Origin: Micromonospora sp. 15K316
Lineage (GTDB): Bacteria; Actinomycetota; Actinomycetes; Mycobacteriales; Micromonosporaceae
NCBI RefSeq assembly: GCF_004348525.1
Contig: NZ_SMKG01000013.1
Location: forward strand, 1 to 64,000
Direction of reading: 5' to 3'
Length of the DNA: 64,000 nt
The notes below the pieces were generated by a model, which saw nothing but the letters and a program-made list of their open reading frames with translations, was not told the origin of the DNA and made no database searches. How positions within the stretch are numbered: the stretch's first letter is position 1; the number at the start of each line of letters is the position of its first letter. Made by a program: the position numbers and the translations under genes. This document shows, piece by piece, positions 57,561-64,000 of this stretch.

Positions 57561-57902
57561 ATGGCCGTCGACCTCTTCGCCGGGATCCCCGTCACCGACT
57601 ACGACGCGGCGCTGAGCTGGTACGAGACGCTGCTCGGCTCCCCGCCGGCGTTCCTCCCGAACGACACCGAAGCGGTGTGGGAGCTCGCCGAACACCGGTA
57701 CGTCTACATCGAACTGCTCCCCGAGCGCGCCGGCCACGCCATGCACACCGTCTTCGTCGGCGACCTCGACGCCCGGGTCGCCGCCGCCGCCGAGCGCGGG
57801 CTGGAGCCGGCGAAACGGGAGACGTACGACAACGGCGTACGGAAGATCACCTACGTCGACCCCGACGGGAACGAGATCGGCTTCGGCGGAGAGCCGCTCT
57901 GA
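57561..57902 (+). CDS. VOC-superfamily (glyoxalase/bleomycin-resistance-like) protein
   Basis: A 113-residue single VOC unit. The beta-alpha-beta-beta-beta pattern is visible: VDLFAGIPVTDYDAALSWYE, LLGSPPAFLPND, RYVYIELLPERAGH, and a second half ending RKITYVDPDGNEIGFGGEPL, where Asp-Pro-Asp-Gly-Asn is the conserved end with a Glu-like metal-ligand position. It probably acts as a dimer; substrate or ligand unknown. No Shine-Dalgarno precedes the ATG; TAGCCT (57549-57554) lies 6 nt upstream, fitting a leaderless mRNA. Confidence 0.88.
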   Translation: MAVDLFAGIPVTDYDAALSWYETLLGSPPAFLPNDTEAVWELAEHRYVYIELLPERAGHAMHTVFVGDLDARVAAAAERGLEPAKRETYDNGVRKITYVDPDGNEIGFGGEPL

Positions 57903-58014
57903 ACCGGAGGGCGGCCGATACCCGCCCCGCCACCCGCCGGTCCGTCGGCCACACGCCTTCCCCGCGTGAGCCGCGGCTAGACTCGCCGCCGCCCCCGCGG
58001 GAAGGACCGGTGCG

Positions 58015-58428
58015 GTGATCGAGATCCGACAGTTCCGCTGGCCCGACTACGACGCCGTGGTCGGGCTCTGGCAGTCGGCCGGCCGCGACGTCGTACCCCG
58101 CGACGAGCTGGCGGCGAAGCTGCTGCGCGACCCGCAGCTCTTCCTCGTGGCCGTGGCCGCCGAGACGGTCGTGGGCGTGGTGCTGGGCACCTACGACGGC
58201 CGGCGCGGCTGGATCCTGCGCCTGGCGGTCGACCCGACGTGCCGCCGGCAAGGCATCGCCACCAGCCTGATCGGCGAGCTCGAGGCGCGGTTCGCGGCCC
58301 TGGGCTGCCCCCGAGTGAACCTGCTGGTCCTGCCGGAGGACACCGGCGCGCTGCGGTTCTGGCAGGCCCTCGGCTACCTACCCGCCCCGGACGTGCTCTG
58401 CTCCAAGCCGATGCCCGCGCCGCGGTAG
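58015..58428 (+). CDS. GNAT-family N-acetyltransferase
   Basis: A 137-residue GNAT protein. Motif A with the acetyl-CoA pyrophosphate loop is ILRLAVDPTCRRQGIATSLI (~65-84, R/QxxGxA), preceded by strand VAVAAETVVGVVLGTYDG and followed by VNLLVLPEDTGALRFWQALG (motif B), the usual end of the fold. It resembles RimI-like small-molecule or protein acetyltransferases. The substrate is unknown. GTG start with GAAGGACC about 6 nt upstream. Confidence 0.9.
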   Translation: MIEIRQFRWPDYDAVVGLWQSAGRDVVPRDELAAKLLRDPQLFLVAVAAETVVGVVLGTYDGRRGWILRLAVDPTCRRQGIATSLIGELEARFAALGCPRVNLLVLPEDTGALRFWQALGYLPAPDVLCSKPMPAPR

Positions 58429-58511
58429 ACCGCGTCCAGAGCCCTGTCAGCGACTGTGATCCGCGGCATTTCGCCTACCGCATCGCGAGCCGAAGCCGTT
58501 TGATCAGGCCC

Positions 58512-59243
58512 ATGGCCCGAATCGCGTACGACAGCGAGGACGCGGCGGCGTTCGCGGCGACCCGACATCTCACCGGCGAGGGACTCAGCGCCTGGCGCGA
58601 GGCGATCACCCGGCACATCGACCCCCGCCCCGGGATGCGCCTTCTCGACCTGGGCTCCGGCACCGGCAGTTGGGCGCGGAACTTCACCCTCTGGTTCAAC
58701 GGCGTAACGGCCATCGCTGTGGAACCCGCCGCCGCGATGCGGGCGCGAGCGGTGCATCAGCCCGTGCTGGCCGGCGACGCCACGCACATTCCGCTCGGCG
58801 ACGACACCGTGGACGCGGCGTGGATGTCCACTGTCGTCCACCACCTGCCCGACCTCACTGCCGCAGCTCACGACGTGCGCCGCGTCCTGCGTCCGGGCGC
58901 CCCGCTGCTGATCCGCTCCGCGTTCGCGGGACGGCACCAGGGGATCACCCTCTTCCGGTACTTCCCGGAAGCCGTCCGTGTGCTCGACACATATCCCAGT
59001 GTGGCCGCTGTCGAGACCGCCTTCGCCGCCGCCGGTTTCCACACCGCCGCCTTCGAAGCGGTACCTCAGGTCACCGCCGCGTCCCTGCACGAGGCGGCCA
59101 CGACGCTACGCCGCAAGGCACACACTCCCCTGCAATTGATCACCGACGACGAGTACGACGCCGGGCTCGGGCGGATGACGGCGGCAGCGAAGATCACCGC
59201 CGGGCCGGTCGTCGACGCCCTCGACCTGCTCGTGCTGCGCTGA
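58512..59243 (+). CDS. class I SAM-dependent methyltransferase (methyltransferase domain 11/25 type)
   Basis: A 243-residue methyltransferase. Motif I is RLLDLGSGTGSWARNFTLWF (~45), followed by AIAVEPAAAMRARA (acidic residue binding the ribose), then LAGDATHIPLGDDTVDAAWM and VVHHLPDLTAAAHDVRRVLR, the standard motif II/III region, and a C-terminal domain (TYPSVAAVETAFAAAGFHTA). It looks like UbiE/COQ5-type small-molecule methyltransferases. The ATG at 58512 has no convincing Shine-Dalgarno; an upstream in-frame reading is non-coding. The substrate is unknown. Confidence 0.87.
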   Translation: MARIAYDSEDAAAFAATRHLTGEGLSAWREAITRHIDPRPGMRLLDLGSGTGSWARNFTLWFNGVTAIAVEPAAAMRARAVHQPVLAGDATHIPLGDDTVDAAWMSTVVHHLPDLTAAAHDVRRVLRPGAPLLIRSAFAGRHQGITLFRYFPEAVRVLDTYPSVAAVETAFAAAGFHTAAFEAVPQVTAASLHEAATTLRRKAHTPLQLITDDEYDAGLGRMTAAAKITAGPVVDALDLLVLR

Positions 59244-59350
59244 CCGCGACCTGCCCGGCACGAACCATCCGGCGTCGACCGGCTGGCCATCCTTGCGCTG
59301 GTACCCGTCGATCCGACCCACCATCCGTTCCCCCGGCCCCACGGGGCGCA

Positions 59351-59368
59351 CTGATCTCTGGAGATCAG
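59351..59368. promoter_or_regulatory. perfect 8-bp palindrome upstream of the DUF3592 gene
   Basis: CTGATCTC-TG-GAGATCAG (59351-59368) is an inverted repeat with perfect 8-bp arms, followed by TTGACG (59375-59380). It lies ~90 nt before the DUF3592 start and could be an operator. The rest of the 217-nt gap shows nothing else. Confidence 0.4.
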
Positions 59369-59460
59369 GATCACTTGACGGCGACCGGCCGAACCGGCGC
59401 CCGTCCTCCCCACGTGGATGCGGTGACAACACCGCACCCCACGACCGGAGGACGACCGAC

Positions 59461-60042
59461 ATGGCCAACCAGATCTTCAGAACGGTGGCCGGGATCCTGA
59501 CCGGCCGGGCAGCGCGTACCGCCGCCGGCGCGACGCTGGTCGCCGACGGGCTGGTCGGCATCGACGTTCCGGGCGGACGCAAACGCACCGGCATCATCGG
59601 TTCCCTCGTCGTGCTCGCCGTCGGCCTGCTCTTCGTCGGGCTCGGCTGGTGGTGGCACGGCCAGCACCAGCCCTACCCGGACGGCACGTCGGCGACCGCC
59701 ACCGTCACCCGGATCACGACCTCGCGCGACAGCGACGGCCGGACCATGTACTCCCGGGTGCTCACCTTCACCGCCTCGAACAACCAGCCGGTCGAGTTCA
59801 CCGAGCCGGAGAGCAGCACCAACCGCCCGACGATCGGCTCCACCGCCACGATCTCCTACCGCCCGCAGGACCCCGGCTCCGCGCGCGTCATCCCGGAGAC
59901 CGACTGGATCCCGTACGGCATGATCGCGCTCGGTGCCCTGGCCGCGCTCATCGGCGCGGTGACCTTCCTCGTCCGCCTCGTCACCCTCATCGCCGGCGTC
60001 TACCTGCTGGCCAGCGCCGCCCGCCGTCGGGTCGCCGGATGA
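59461..60042 (+). CDS. DUF3592 membrane protein
   Basis: A 193-residue protein with two or three membrane helices: one at TGIIGSLVVLAVGLLFVGLGWW (~42-63), and two close together near the C-terminus (YGMIALGALAALIGAVTFLV, LVTLIAGVYLLASAA). Between them is an extracytoplasmic beta domain typical of DUF3592 (ATATVTRITTSRDSDGRTMY, STATISYRPQDPGSARVI). The function is unknown. ATG with GGAGGAC 7 nt upstream. Confidence 0.8.
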   Translation: MANQIFRTVAGILTGRAARTAAGATLVADGLVGIDVPGGRKRTGIIGSLVVLAVGLLFVGLGWWWHGQHQPYPDGTSATATVTRITTSRDSDGRTMYSRVLTFTASNNQPVEFTEPESSTNRPTIGSTATISYRPQDPGSARVIPETDWIPYGMIALGALAALIGAVTFLVRLVTLIAGVYLLASAARRRVAG

Positions 60043-60164
60043 GACGAACCTGATCCGGTAGGGCCGACGTCACGCACGTCACTCGAACCCTCCCCTCGGA
60101 TCTCCCGTGCTAGAGGTGCGCCCGACCGCCCCGGGCCCGACAGCACAGATGGAGGAGAAGCCCG

Positions 60165-61415
60165 ATGGCGAAGGTGATAGTTGCCGCCACCCCCTTCCAG
60201 GGACACGTGAACCCCGTCCTCACGGTCGCCGCGGACCTGGTCGGGCGGGGACACGAGGTGGTCGTCTACACCGGGTCGCGGTTCGAGGAGCGCGTACGGG
60301 CGCTCGGCGCGCGGTTCCGGGCGCTGCCGCCGGAGGCCGACCTCGACGATCGGGAGTTCGACCGGGTCTTCCCGGCGCGGGCCGCCCTGCCACCGGGGCC
60401 GGACCAGCTCGCGTTCGACTTCGAGAACGTCTTCGTCGGCCACCTGCCCGCCCAGCTACGCGGGTTGCGCGCGCTGCTGACCGAATTCCCCGCAGACGTG
60501 ATCATCGGTGAGCTCGGGTTCCTGTCGATCCCGCTGCTCAGCCTCTCCACGGCTGCCGAGGACCGACCCACGCTCGTCACGCTGGGCAGCATCCCCCTGC
60601 TGCTGCCGCACGGAGATTCCGGCGCGCCCGACGCCGCCTTCGAGCCGCCGCCCGTCCTCGTCGCGCTGCAGAAGTTCAGCGAGGCGACGTTCGAGTCGTT
60701 GGGCGCGACGCTCGCCGAGCCGCTCTTCCACGCCCCGATCCACCGCACCGACCACTACCTGCAGTTGACCGTGCCCGGCTTCGAGTACCCCCGCAGCGAC
60801 CTCCCGGCGAACCTCCGCTTCGTCGGCACGCTGCCCCCCGCCCCCGGCGGCGACCACGTGGAGCCCGCCTGGTGGCCGGAGCTCTCCGGCGACCGGCCGG
60901 TGGTCGTCGTCACCCAGGGCACCGTCGCCAACGGCGACCTGAACGAACTGGTCATCCCCACCGTGCGCGCTCTCGCCGACCTCGACGTCCTCGTGGTGGC
61001 GGCCACCGTCCGCGAGGACGGGCCGGAGCTGGTGCGCCAGGCGTTGACCGAGGTGCCGGAGAACGTCCGGCTGGCCGGCTTCGTACCCTTCGACCGGCTG
61101 CTGCCGCACGCCGACGTGCTGGTCACCAACGGCGGTTACGGCGGCGTGCAGACCGCCCTGTACCACGCCGTGCCGATGGTCGTCGCCGGCGCCAGCGAGG
61201 ACAAGCCGGAGGTCGCCGCCCGGGTCGAGTGGAGCGGCACCGGTATCGACCTGCACACCGGCACTCCGCAGGTGGCGGAGCTGCGCGCCGCCGTGCGGAC
61301 CGTCCTCGACCAGCCCGGCTACCGGTCCCGCGCCGAGGTCCTCGCCAAGGAGATCAGCGGGTACGACCCGTTCCAGGCGATCGCCGAGATCGTCGAGGAG
61401 GCCGCCCGCCGCTGA
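60165..61415 (+). CDS. macrolide-type glycosyltransferase (MGT/GT1 family)
   Basis: A 416-residue GT1 glycosyltransferase. The N-terminal domain starts VIVAATPFQGHVNPVLTVAA, the acceptor-side signature; the C-terminal nucleotide-sugar domain has VVVVTQGTVAN (~245), RLAGFVPFDRLLPHADVLV and TNGGYGGVQTALYHAVPMVV (~325), matching the MGT motif. It transfers a sugar from UDP- or dTDP-sugar to a hydrophobic acceptor; in actinomycetes such enzymes often inactivate macrolides or flavonoids. No deoxysugar genes are nearby, so a resistance or detoxification role is more likely than tailoring. ATG with GGAGGAG upstream. The NRPS cluster is too distant to be linked. Confidence 0.92.
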   Translation: MAKVIVAATPFQGHVNPVLTVAADLVGRGHEVVVYTGSRFEERVRALGARFRALPPEADLDDREFDRVFPARAALPPGPDQLAFDFENVFVGHLPAQLRGLRALLTEFPADVIIGELGFLSIPLLSLSTAAEDRPTLVTLGSIPLLLPHGDSGAPDAAFEPPPVLVALQKFSEATFESLGATLAEPLFHAPIHRTDHYLQLTVPGFEYPRSDLPANLRFVGTLPPAPGGDHVEPAWWPELSGDRPVVVVTQGTVANGDLNELVIPTVRALADLDVLVVAATVREDGPELVRQALTEVPENVRLAGFVPFDRLLPHADVLVTNGGYGGVQTALYHAVPMVVAGASEDKPEVAARVEWSGTGIDLHTGTPQVAELRAAVRTVLDQPGYRSRAEVLAKEISGYDPFQAIAEIVEEAARR

Positions 61416-61574
61416 GCGGGGGCAGGTGGCGAGGAACCGGCGACCGGCCGGGTTCGGGTCACGCCACGCCGTCCGGGCGATGCAGGAGCGTGGCGACGGC
61501 CACCGCTGCGATCTCCGCGTCCCCGCGCGGGACCATCGGGCGGTGGCCGTCCGCCGGCGTCACCCTCGTCGCCC

Positions 61575-61605
61575 TTGACCTGAACCAAACTTGAATTCCT
61601 AGCCT
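61575..61605 (+). promoter_or_regulatory. promoter of the questin-oxidase-like gene
   Basis: TTGACC (61575-61580) and TAGCCT (61600-61605) are separated by 19 nt, and the ATG follows 7 nt after the -10, so the mRNA should be leaderless. The 19-nt spacer is longer than normal, which is typical of MerR-controlled promoters, but no clear dyad is seen in it. Confidence 0.55.
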
Positions 61606-61612
61606 CGTGCCC

Positions 61613-62647
61613 ATGACAGGCTCCATGCTCGACGAAGCGTACGAACGCGTGCGGCACACCGGCCCGGAGCGGGACGGCTGGCTCTCCAACCACGCCCCCA
61701 TGGCGGTAGAGGCACTGACCCACCGCGGCCACGGAGAAACCGTCCACCGCTGGCTCGACTCCTACCTGTCCCGACTCGAAGAACGGCCGCGCGGCATCTC
61801 GACGATCCCCCGAGAGCAGTGGCGTGACCCGCTCGGCGACCCGGTACGCACCGGCGACTGGCTGAACTACTTCGACCGCGAACTCGCCGACGAACCCTGG
61901 CGCGACGTACTCGCCCGATGGTGGCCACGCCTGCTCCCCGGCATCGCCGCCGGCGCCACCCACGGCGTCATCCGGGTCGGCCACGCCGCACGCGCGCTAC
62001 TCGACCAGGAGACCCGCCCGCGCGTCACCGAACTCGGCCAAGGACTCGCCTACTGGGCCGCCCGATGGCAACCGCTCGCCCCACCCGGCACCGGGCCGTA
62101 CCCCATCACCGACCCACGCTCCGCGCTCGACGCGGTGCCCCGCGTGCCCGACCAGCGCGCCGGCATCCGCGCCCGCCTCGCCCAACTGGCCGACCTGCCC
62201 GCATGGCCGGCAGCCGCCGGCGCGGTACCCGGCAGCGACCACGACGACGTCCCGACGCGACTGGCCGCGATCGTCGACGCCGCCGTCGCCCGGCACGGCA
62301 CCCACGGACACGGCAATCCCGTCATGCTCGTACACGCCGCCACCGCACCCAACGCGGTCCTGCGCGCCCTGCCCGCCCTGCCGGAAACCCTTTGGGCGCC
62401 GAGCCTCGCCGCCGCCTGGGCCGCGACGGCCGCCGTCACCGCCGCCTACTCGCCGCCCGTGGGGCGTCCCGCGCCGGACGTCCGCACCGGCCTGACCGTC
62501 GACGGGGTCCTGCGGCGGGCGACGGCCACCGGCGACGCCCACGCCATCAAATTCGCCGACACCGCGGCCGACACGTACGCCCGCAGCGGTGACCCCGTGG
62601 TCCTCGCCACCGTCGACCGATCGACGACGCAGATCGCCGACGACTGA
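61613..62647 (+). CDS. questin oxidase family (DUF4243-like) protein
   Basis: A 344-residue all-helical protein. It begins MLDEAYERVRHTGPERDGWL then SNHAPMAVEALTHRGHGETV, the conserved H(A/S)PMxxEAL pattern of the questin-oxidase-like family. Later HGVIRVGHAARAL (~120) has two conserved His residues, and further His residues occur near the end (VMLVHAATAPNAVL). Fungal relatives oxidise anthraquinones; bacterial members have unknown substrates. A GTG at 61607 is in frame, but the ATG at 61613 sits 7 nt after a -10 box and is preferred for a leaderless mRNA. Confidence 0.82.
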   Translation: MTGSMLDEAYERVRHTGPERDGWLSNHAPMAVEALTHRGHGETVHRWLDSYLSRLEERPRGISTIPREQWRDPLGDPVRTGDWLNYFDRELADEPWRDVLARWWPRLLPGIAAGATHGVIRVGHAARALLDQETRPRVTELGQGLAYWAARWQPLAPPGTGPYPITDPRSALDAVPRVPDQRAGIRARLAQLADLPAWPAAAGAVPGSDHDDVPTRLAAIVDAAVARHGTHGHGNPVMLVHAATAPNAVLRALPALPETLWAPSLAAAWAATAAVTAAYSPPVGRPAPDVRTGLTVDGVLRRATATGDAHAIKFADTAADTYARSGDPVVLATVDRSTTQIADD

Positions 62648-62743
62648 CGACTCCCGGGGCCGGGTGAGCTCACACCCGGCCCCGCCTGCCGACGTCACCG
62701 CCACACCACTCGACCGGTTGCCCATCCCTCCTAGCCTGCGGCC

Positions 62744-63190
62744 ATGGCCTACGAACCGATCATGGTGCCGCCGAAGAACCCGCAGAGAAGGCGGACGCTG
62801 CTCGTCGTCATCGGAGTCGTCCTCTCCCTCTGCTGCCTCGGCGGGGTCGTCGGCGGCTTCGTCCTCCGAGACGTGTTCCAGGAGGCCGTCGGACCCGCGC
62901 GTGACAGTGTGGACGCCTTCGCCGCAGCGATGGTCGAGAAGGACTTCCCGACGGCGTACGGCCAGCTCTGCGGCCGGCTACGAGACCGGCAGAACGAAAC
63001 CGACTTCGCCCGCCAGCAGACCGAGAGCTTCACCGCCACCGGCTACGACATCGTCAACGTGAACGTCGTCAACACGAACGGCCGGCTGCACGGCCGCGCC
63101 GACGTGCGCTGGACCCTGCCGAACGGATCCGGTGGGACCCAGGTGCTCACCCTGGTCAAGGAGGACGGCGACTGGCGGATCTGCGACTGA
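62744..63190 (+). CDS. small anchored protein of unknown function (DUF4878-like)
   Basis: A 148-residue protein. A short cytoplasmic Pro-rich start leads to one membrane helix (TLLVVIGVVLSLCCLGGVVG, ~18-37), then an external alpha+beta domain: DSVDAFAAAMVEKDFPTAYG with a conserved-looking Cys (QLCGRLRD), and strands VRWTLPNGSGGTQVLTLVK, GDWRICD. This is the pattern of NTF2-like, DUF4878-type anchored proteins. No Shine-Dalgarno; TAGCCT (62732-62737) lies 6 nt before the ATG, so leaderless. Function not known. Confidence 0.72.
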   Translation: MAYEPIMVPPKNPQRRRTLLVVIGVVLSLCCLGGVVGGFVLRDVFQEAVGPARDSVDAFAAAMVEKDFPTAYGQLCGRLRDRQNETDFARQQTESFTATGYDIVNVNVVNTNGRLHGRADVRWTLPNGSGGTQVLTLVKEDGDWRICD

Positions 63191-63290
63191 CAGCCCGCGT
63201 CAAGAGCGAACACGTCGGGAACGGAAAGGGCCAGCCGAACAGCCCTCAGCCGCCGGCCTCGGCGCCGAAGAGCCGGAATCGACCGGCAAC

Positions 63291-63491
63291 TCAGCGAAAG
63301 TGCCGCTCGCCGGCCAAGACCGCGTCCAACCACCTCTCGTACCAGGAGAGGAAGTCTGCATCCTCAGTGAAGCGCGGCCCCCGTCTGCCCGGGCGGGTCT
63401 CGACAACCCGCCCGCGGGCAGCGCCACTGAGAACGAGAAGGGACAGGTCGCCGCAGCCCTGATGGCTGAGCGCCAACGTCCCGGGCTCCGG
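63291..63491 (-). pseudogene. C-terminal remnant of a SMI1/KNR4-type protein
   Basis: On the minus strand this frame reads PGTLALSHQGCGDLSLLVLS then GAARGRVVETRPGRRGPRFT and ends DFLSWYERWLDAVLAGERHFR, which resembles the last ~65 residues of SMI1/KNR4-family (immunity-type) proteins. I see no matching N-terminal half or start codon with a ribosome binding site upstream, so it is probably a truncated remnant. The rest of the 553-nt gap (63191-63743) holds no gene I can support. Confidence 0.4.
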
Positions 63492-63743
63492 TCGTCGGGC
63501 GCGCGGTCGTCGTGGGCCGTCGCGCCCGGTGTCCCGAGCCGCCGGTCACCTCGGATACGGGAGGCCGGTGTCCACGTCACGCCATGCCCGAGGGGGCACA
63601 ACGGAGTGGAACCACCACCGACGGCAATGGCTCCACTCGGTTGTCAATGCGCCTCGCGCCCTGGCGGCCGCTGCCCCGAGTGGAGGCATCCTGCCACCGC
63701 GCATGCCCGCCCGTGCGCGCGCTGAACTACCGGTTCACAGGCG

Positions 63744-64000
63744 TCACACGATGGAGATCGACCGCACCTGGGTGTTTCCCTTGGTGTCGACGAACACCTT
63801 GTAATCGCCGACGGCGTACGTGCCCGCAGCGTTGTTGTTGATGGTGAACGTGGCCGTCACAGGCGACTCGCTGCCGTCGATGTGGGTCTGCTTCACCGTG
63901 ATGGTCAACTCGTTCTTGTTGCCGTTCAACTTCTTCACCACCGCCGACGGCTTCGCATCGACGACCGCGTTGGCGACCGTCACGTACACCGCGTCGGGCG
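63744..64000 (-). CDS. C-terminal end of a secreted/cell-surface protein, cut by the right edge
   Basis: The last ~84 residues of a minus-strand gene that continues past the window. The visible part is beta-rich and Asn/Thr/Lys-rich: KLNGNKNELTITVKQTHIDG, ATFTINNNAAGTYAVGDYKV, FVDTKGNTQVRSISIV. This composition and strand pattern resemble a bacterial Ig-like or other extracellular beta-sandwich domain. No catalytic motif is visible. The start is outside the window, so the GTG near 63989 is probably not the true start. Confidence 0.65.
   Translation of the reverse strand, partial: PDAVYVTVANAVVDAKPSAVVKKLNGNKNELTITVKQTHIDGSESPVTATFTINNNAAGTYAVGDYKVFVDTKGNTQVRSISIV

Noticed and set aside
60165-61415. 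Glycosyltransferase as a tailoring enzyme of the NRPS-PKS product
   Set aside because: It is 26 kb away from the cluster, beyond many unrelated housekeeping genes, and no deoxysugar genes accompany it.

Overview
This window looks like chromosomal DNA from a high-GC filamentous actinomycete, most likely Micromonosporaceae (Micromonospora-like). The reasons are very GC-rich third codon positions, an XRE/DUF5753 regulator beside a DUF397 protein, leaderless genes with TANNNT boxes 6-7 nt before the start codon, and an MbtH-dependent assembly line. The genus is an inference; no rRNA or other marker is present.

Left flank (1-6414): a truncated gene at the edge, the XRE-DUF5753/DUF397 pair, a small GGDEF protein, an ArsR-SRPBCC operon, a flavodoxin-fold reductase, an intergenic repeat zone (13 copies of an 8-bp unit, then a perfect 12-bp inverted repeat), a PemK/MazF-like protein and a bacterial serpin.

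Centre (6520-34231, all minus strand): a 27.7-kb NRPS-PKS operon. Almost every gene overlaps the next by 4 nt, so it is probably one transcript. In transcription order it encodes A-T-KS (KS followed by an AT-deletion scar), a type II thioesterase fused to a LanB-like (lantibiotic dehydratase N-domain) protein, a second free-standing LanB-like protein, A-T-C-T (the last T has no A domain), a KS-AT-KR-DH-ACP polyketide synthase using malonyl-CoA, a SyrP/TauD-type dioxygenase, MbtH, C-A-T (code reads Asn) and C-A-T-TE fused to a 12-helix MFS exporter (code reads Ser, thioesterase nucleophile is Cys). The likely product is a small acyl-peptide or lipopeptide-like hybrid containing an unsaturated C2 extension, probably beta-hydroxy-Asn, and Ser, exported by its own terminal synthetase. 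The two LanB-like enzymes, with no elimination domain and no precursor peptide nearby, are the most unusual part and suggest a tRNA-dependent step on a carrier-bound intermediate.

Right of the cluster (34560-43156): DUF2267, NUDIX, then a carbohydrate locus. A minus-strand operon (zinc-type dehydrogenase, sugar-phosphate isomerase/epimerase, GH63-like glycosidase) diverges from an ABC sugar importer (lipoprotein and two permeases, no ATPase) around an AT-rich palindromic operator. A class I methyltransferase follows.

Right flank (43289-64000) is mostly housekeeping and accessory single genes: an orphan EccB, a spermidine-synthase-like protein, acyl-CoA dehydrogenase, HflX, a dienelactone hydrolase, a secreted transglycosylase-like/ricin-lectin protein, FolD behind a ZTP riboswitch, DUF2625, an SDR with a MerR-type promoter and its likely MerR regulator, PyrE, a secreted HNH nuclease, VOC and GNAT proteins, a methyltransferase, DUF3592, an MGT glycosyltransferase, a questin-oxidase-like protein, a small anchored protein, a SMI1/KNR4 remnant and the end of a secreted protein cut by the right edge. 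Strong GC-rich hairpins mark most convergent or operon ends.
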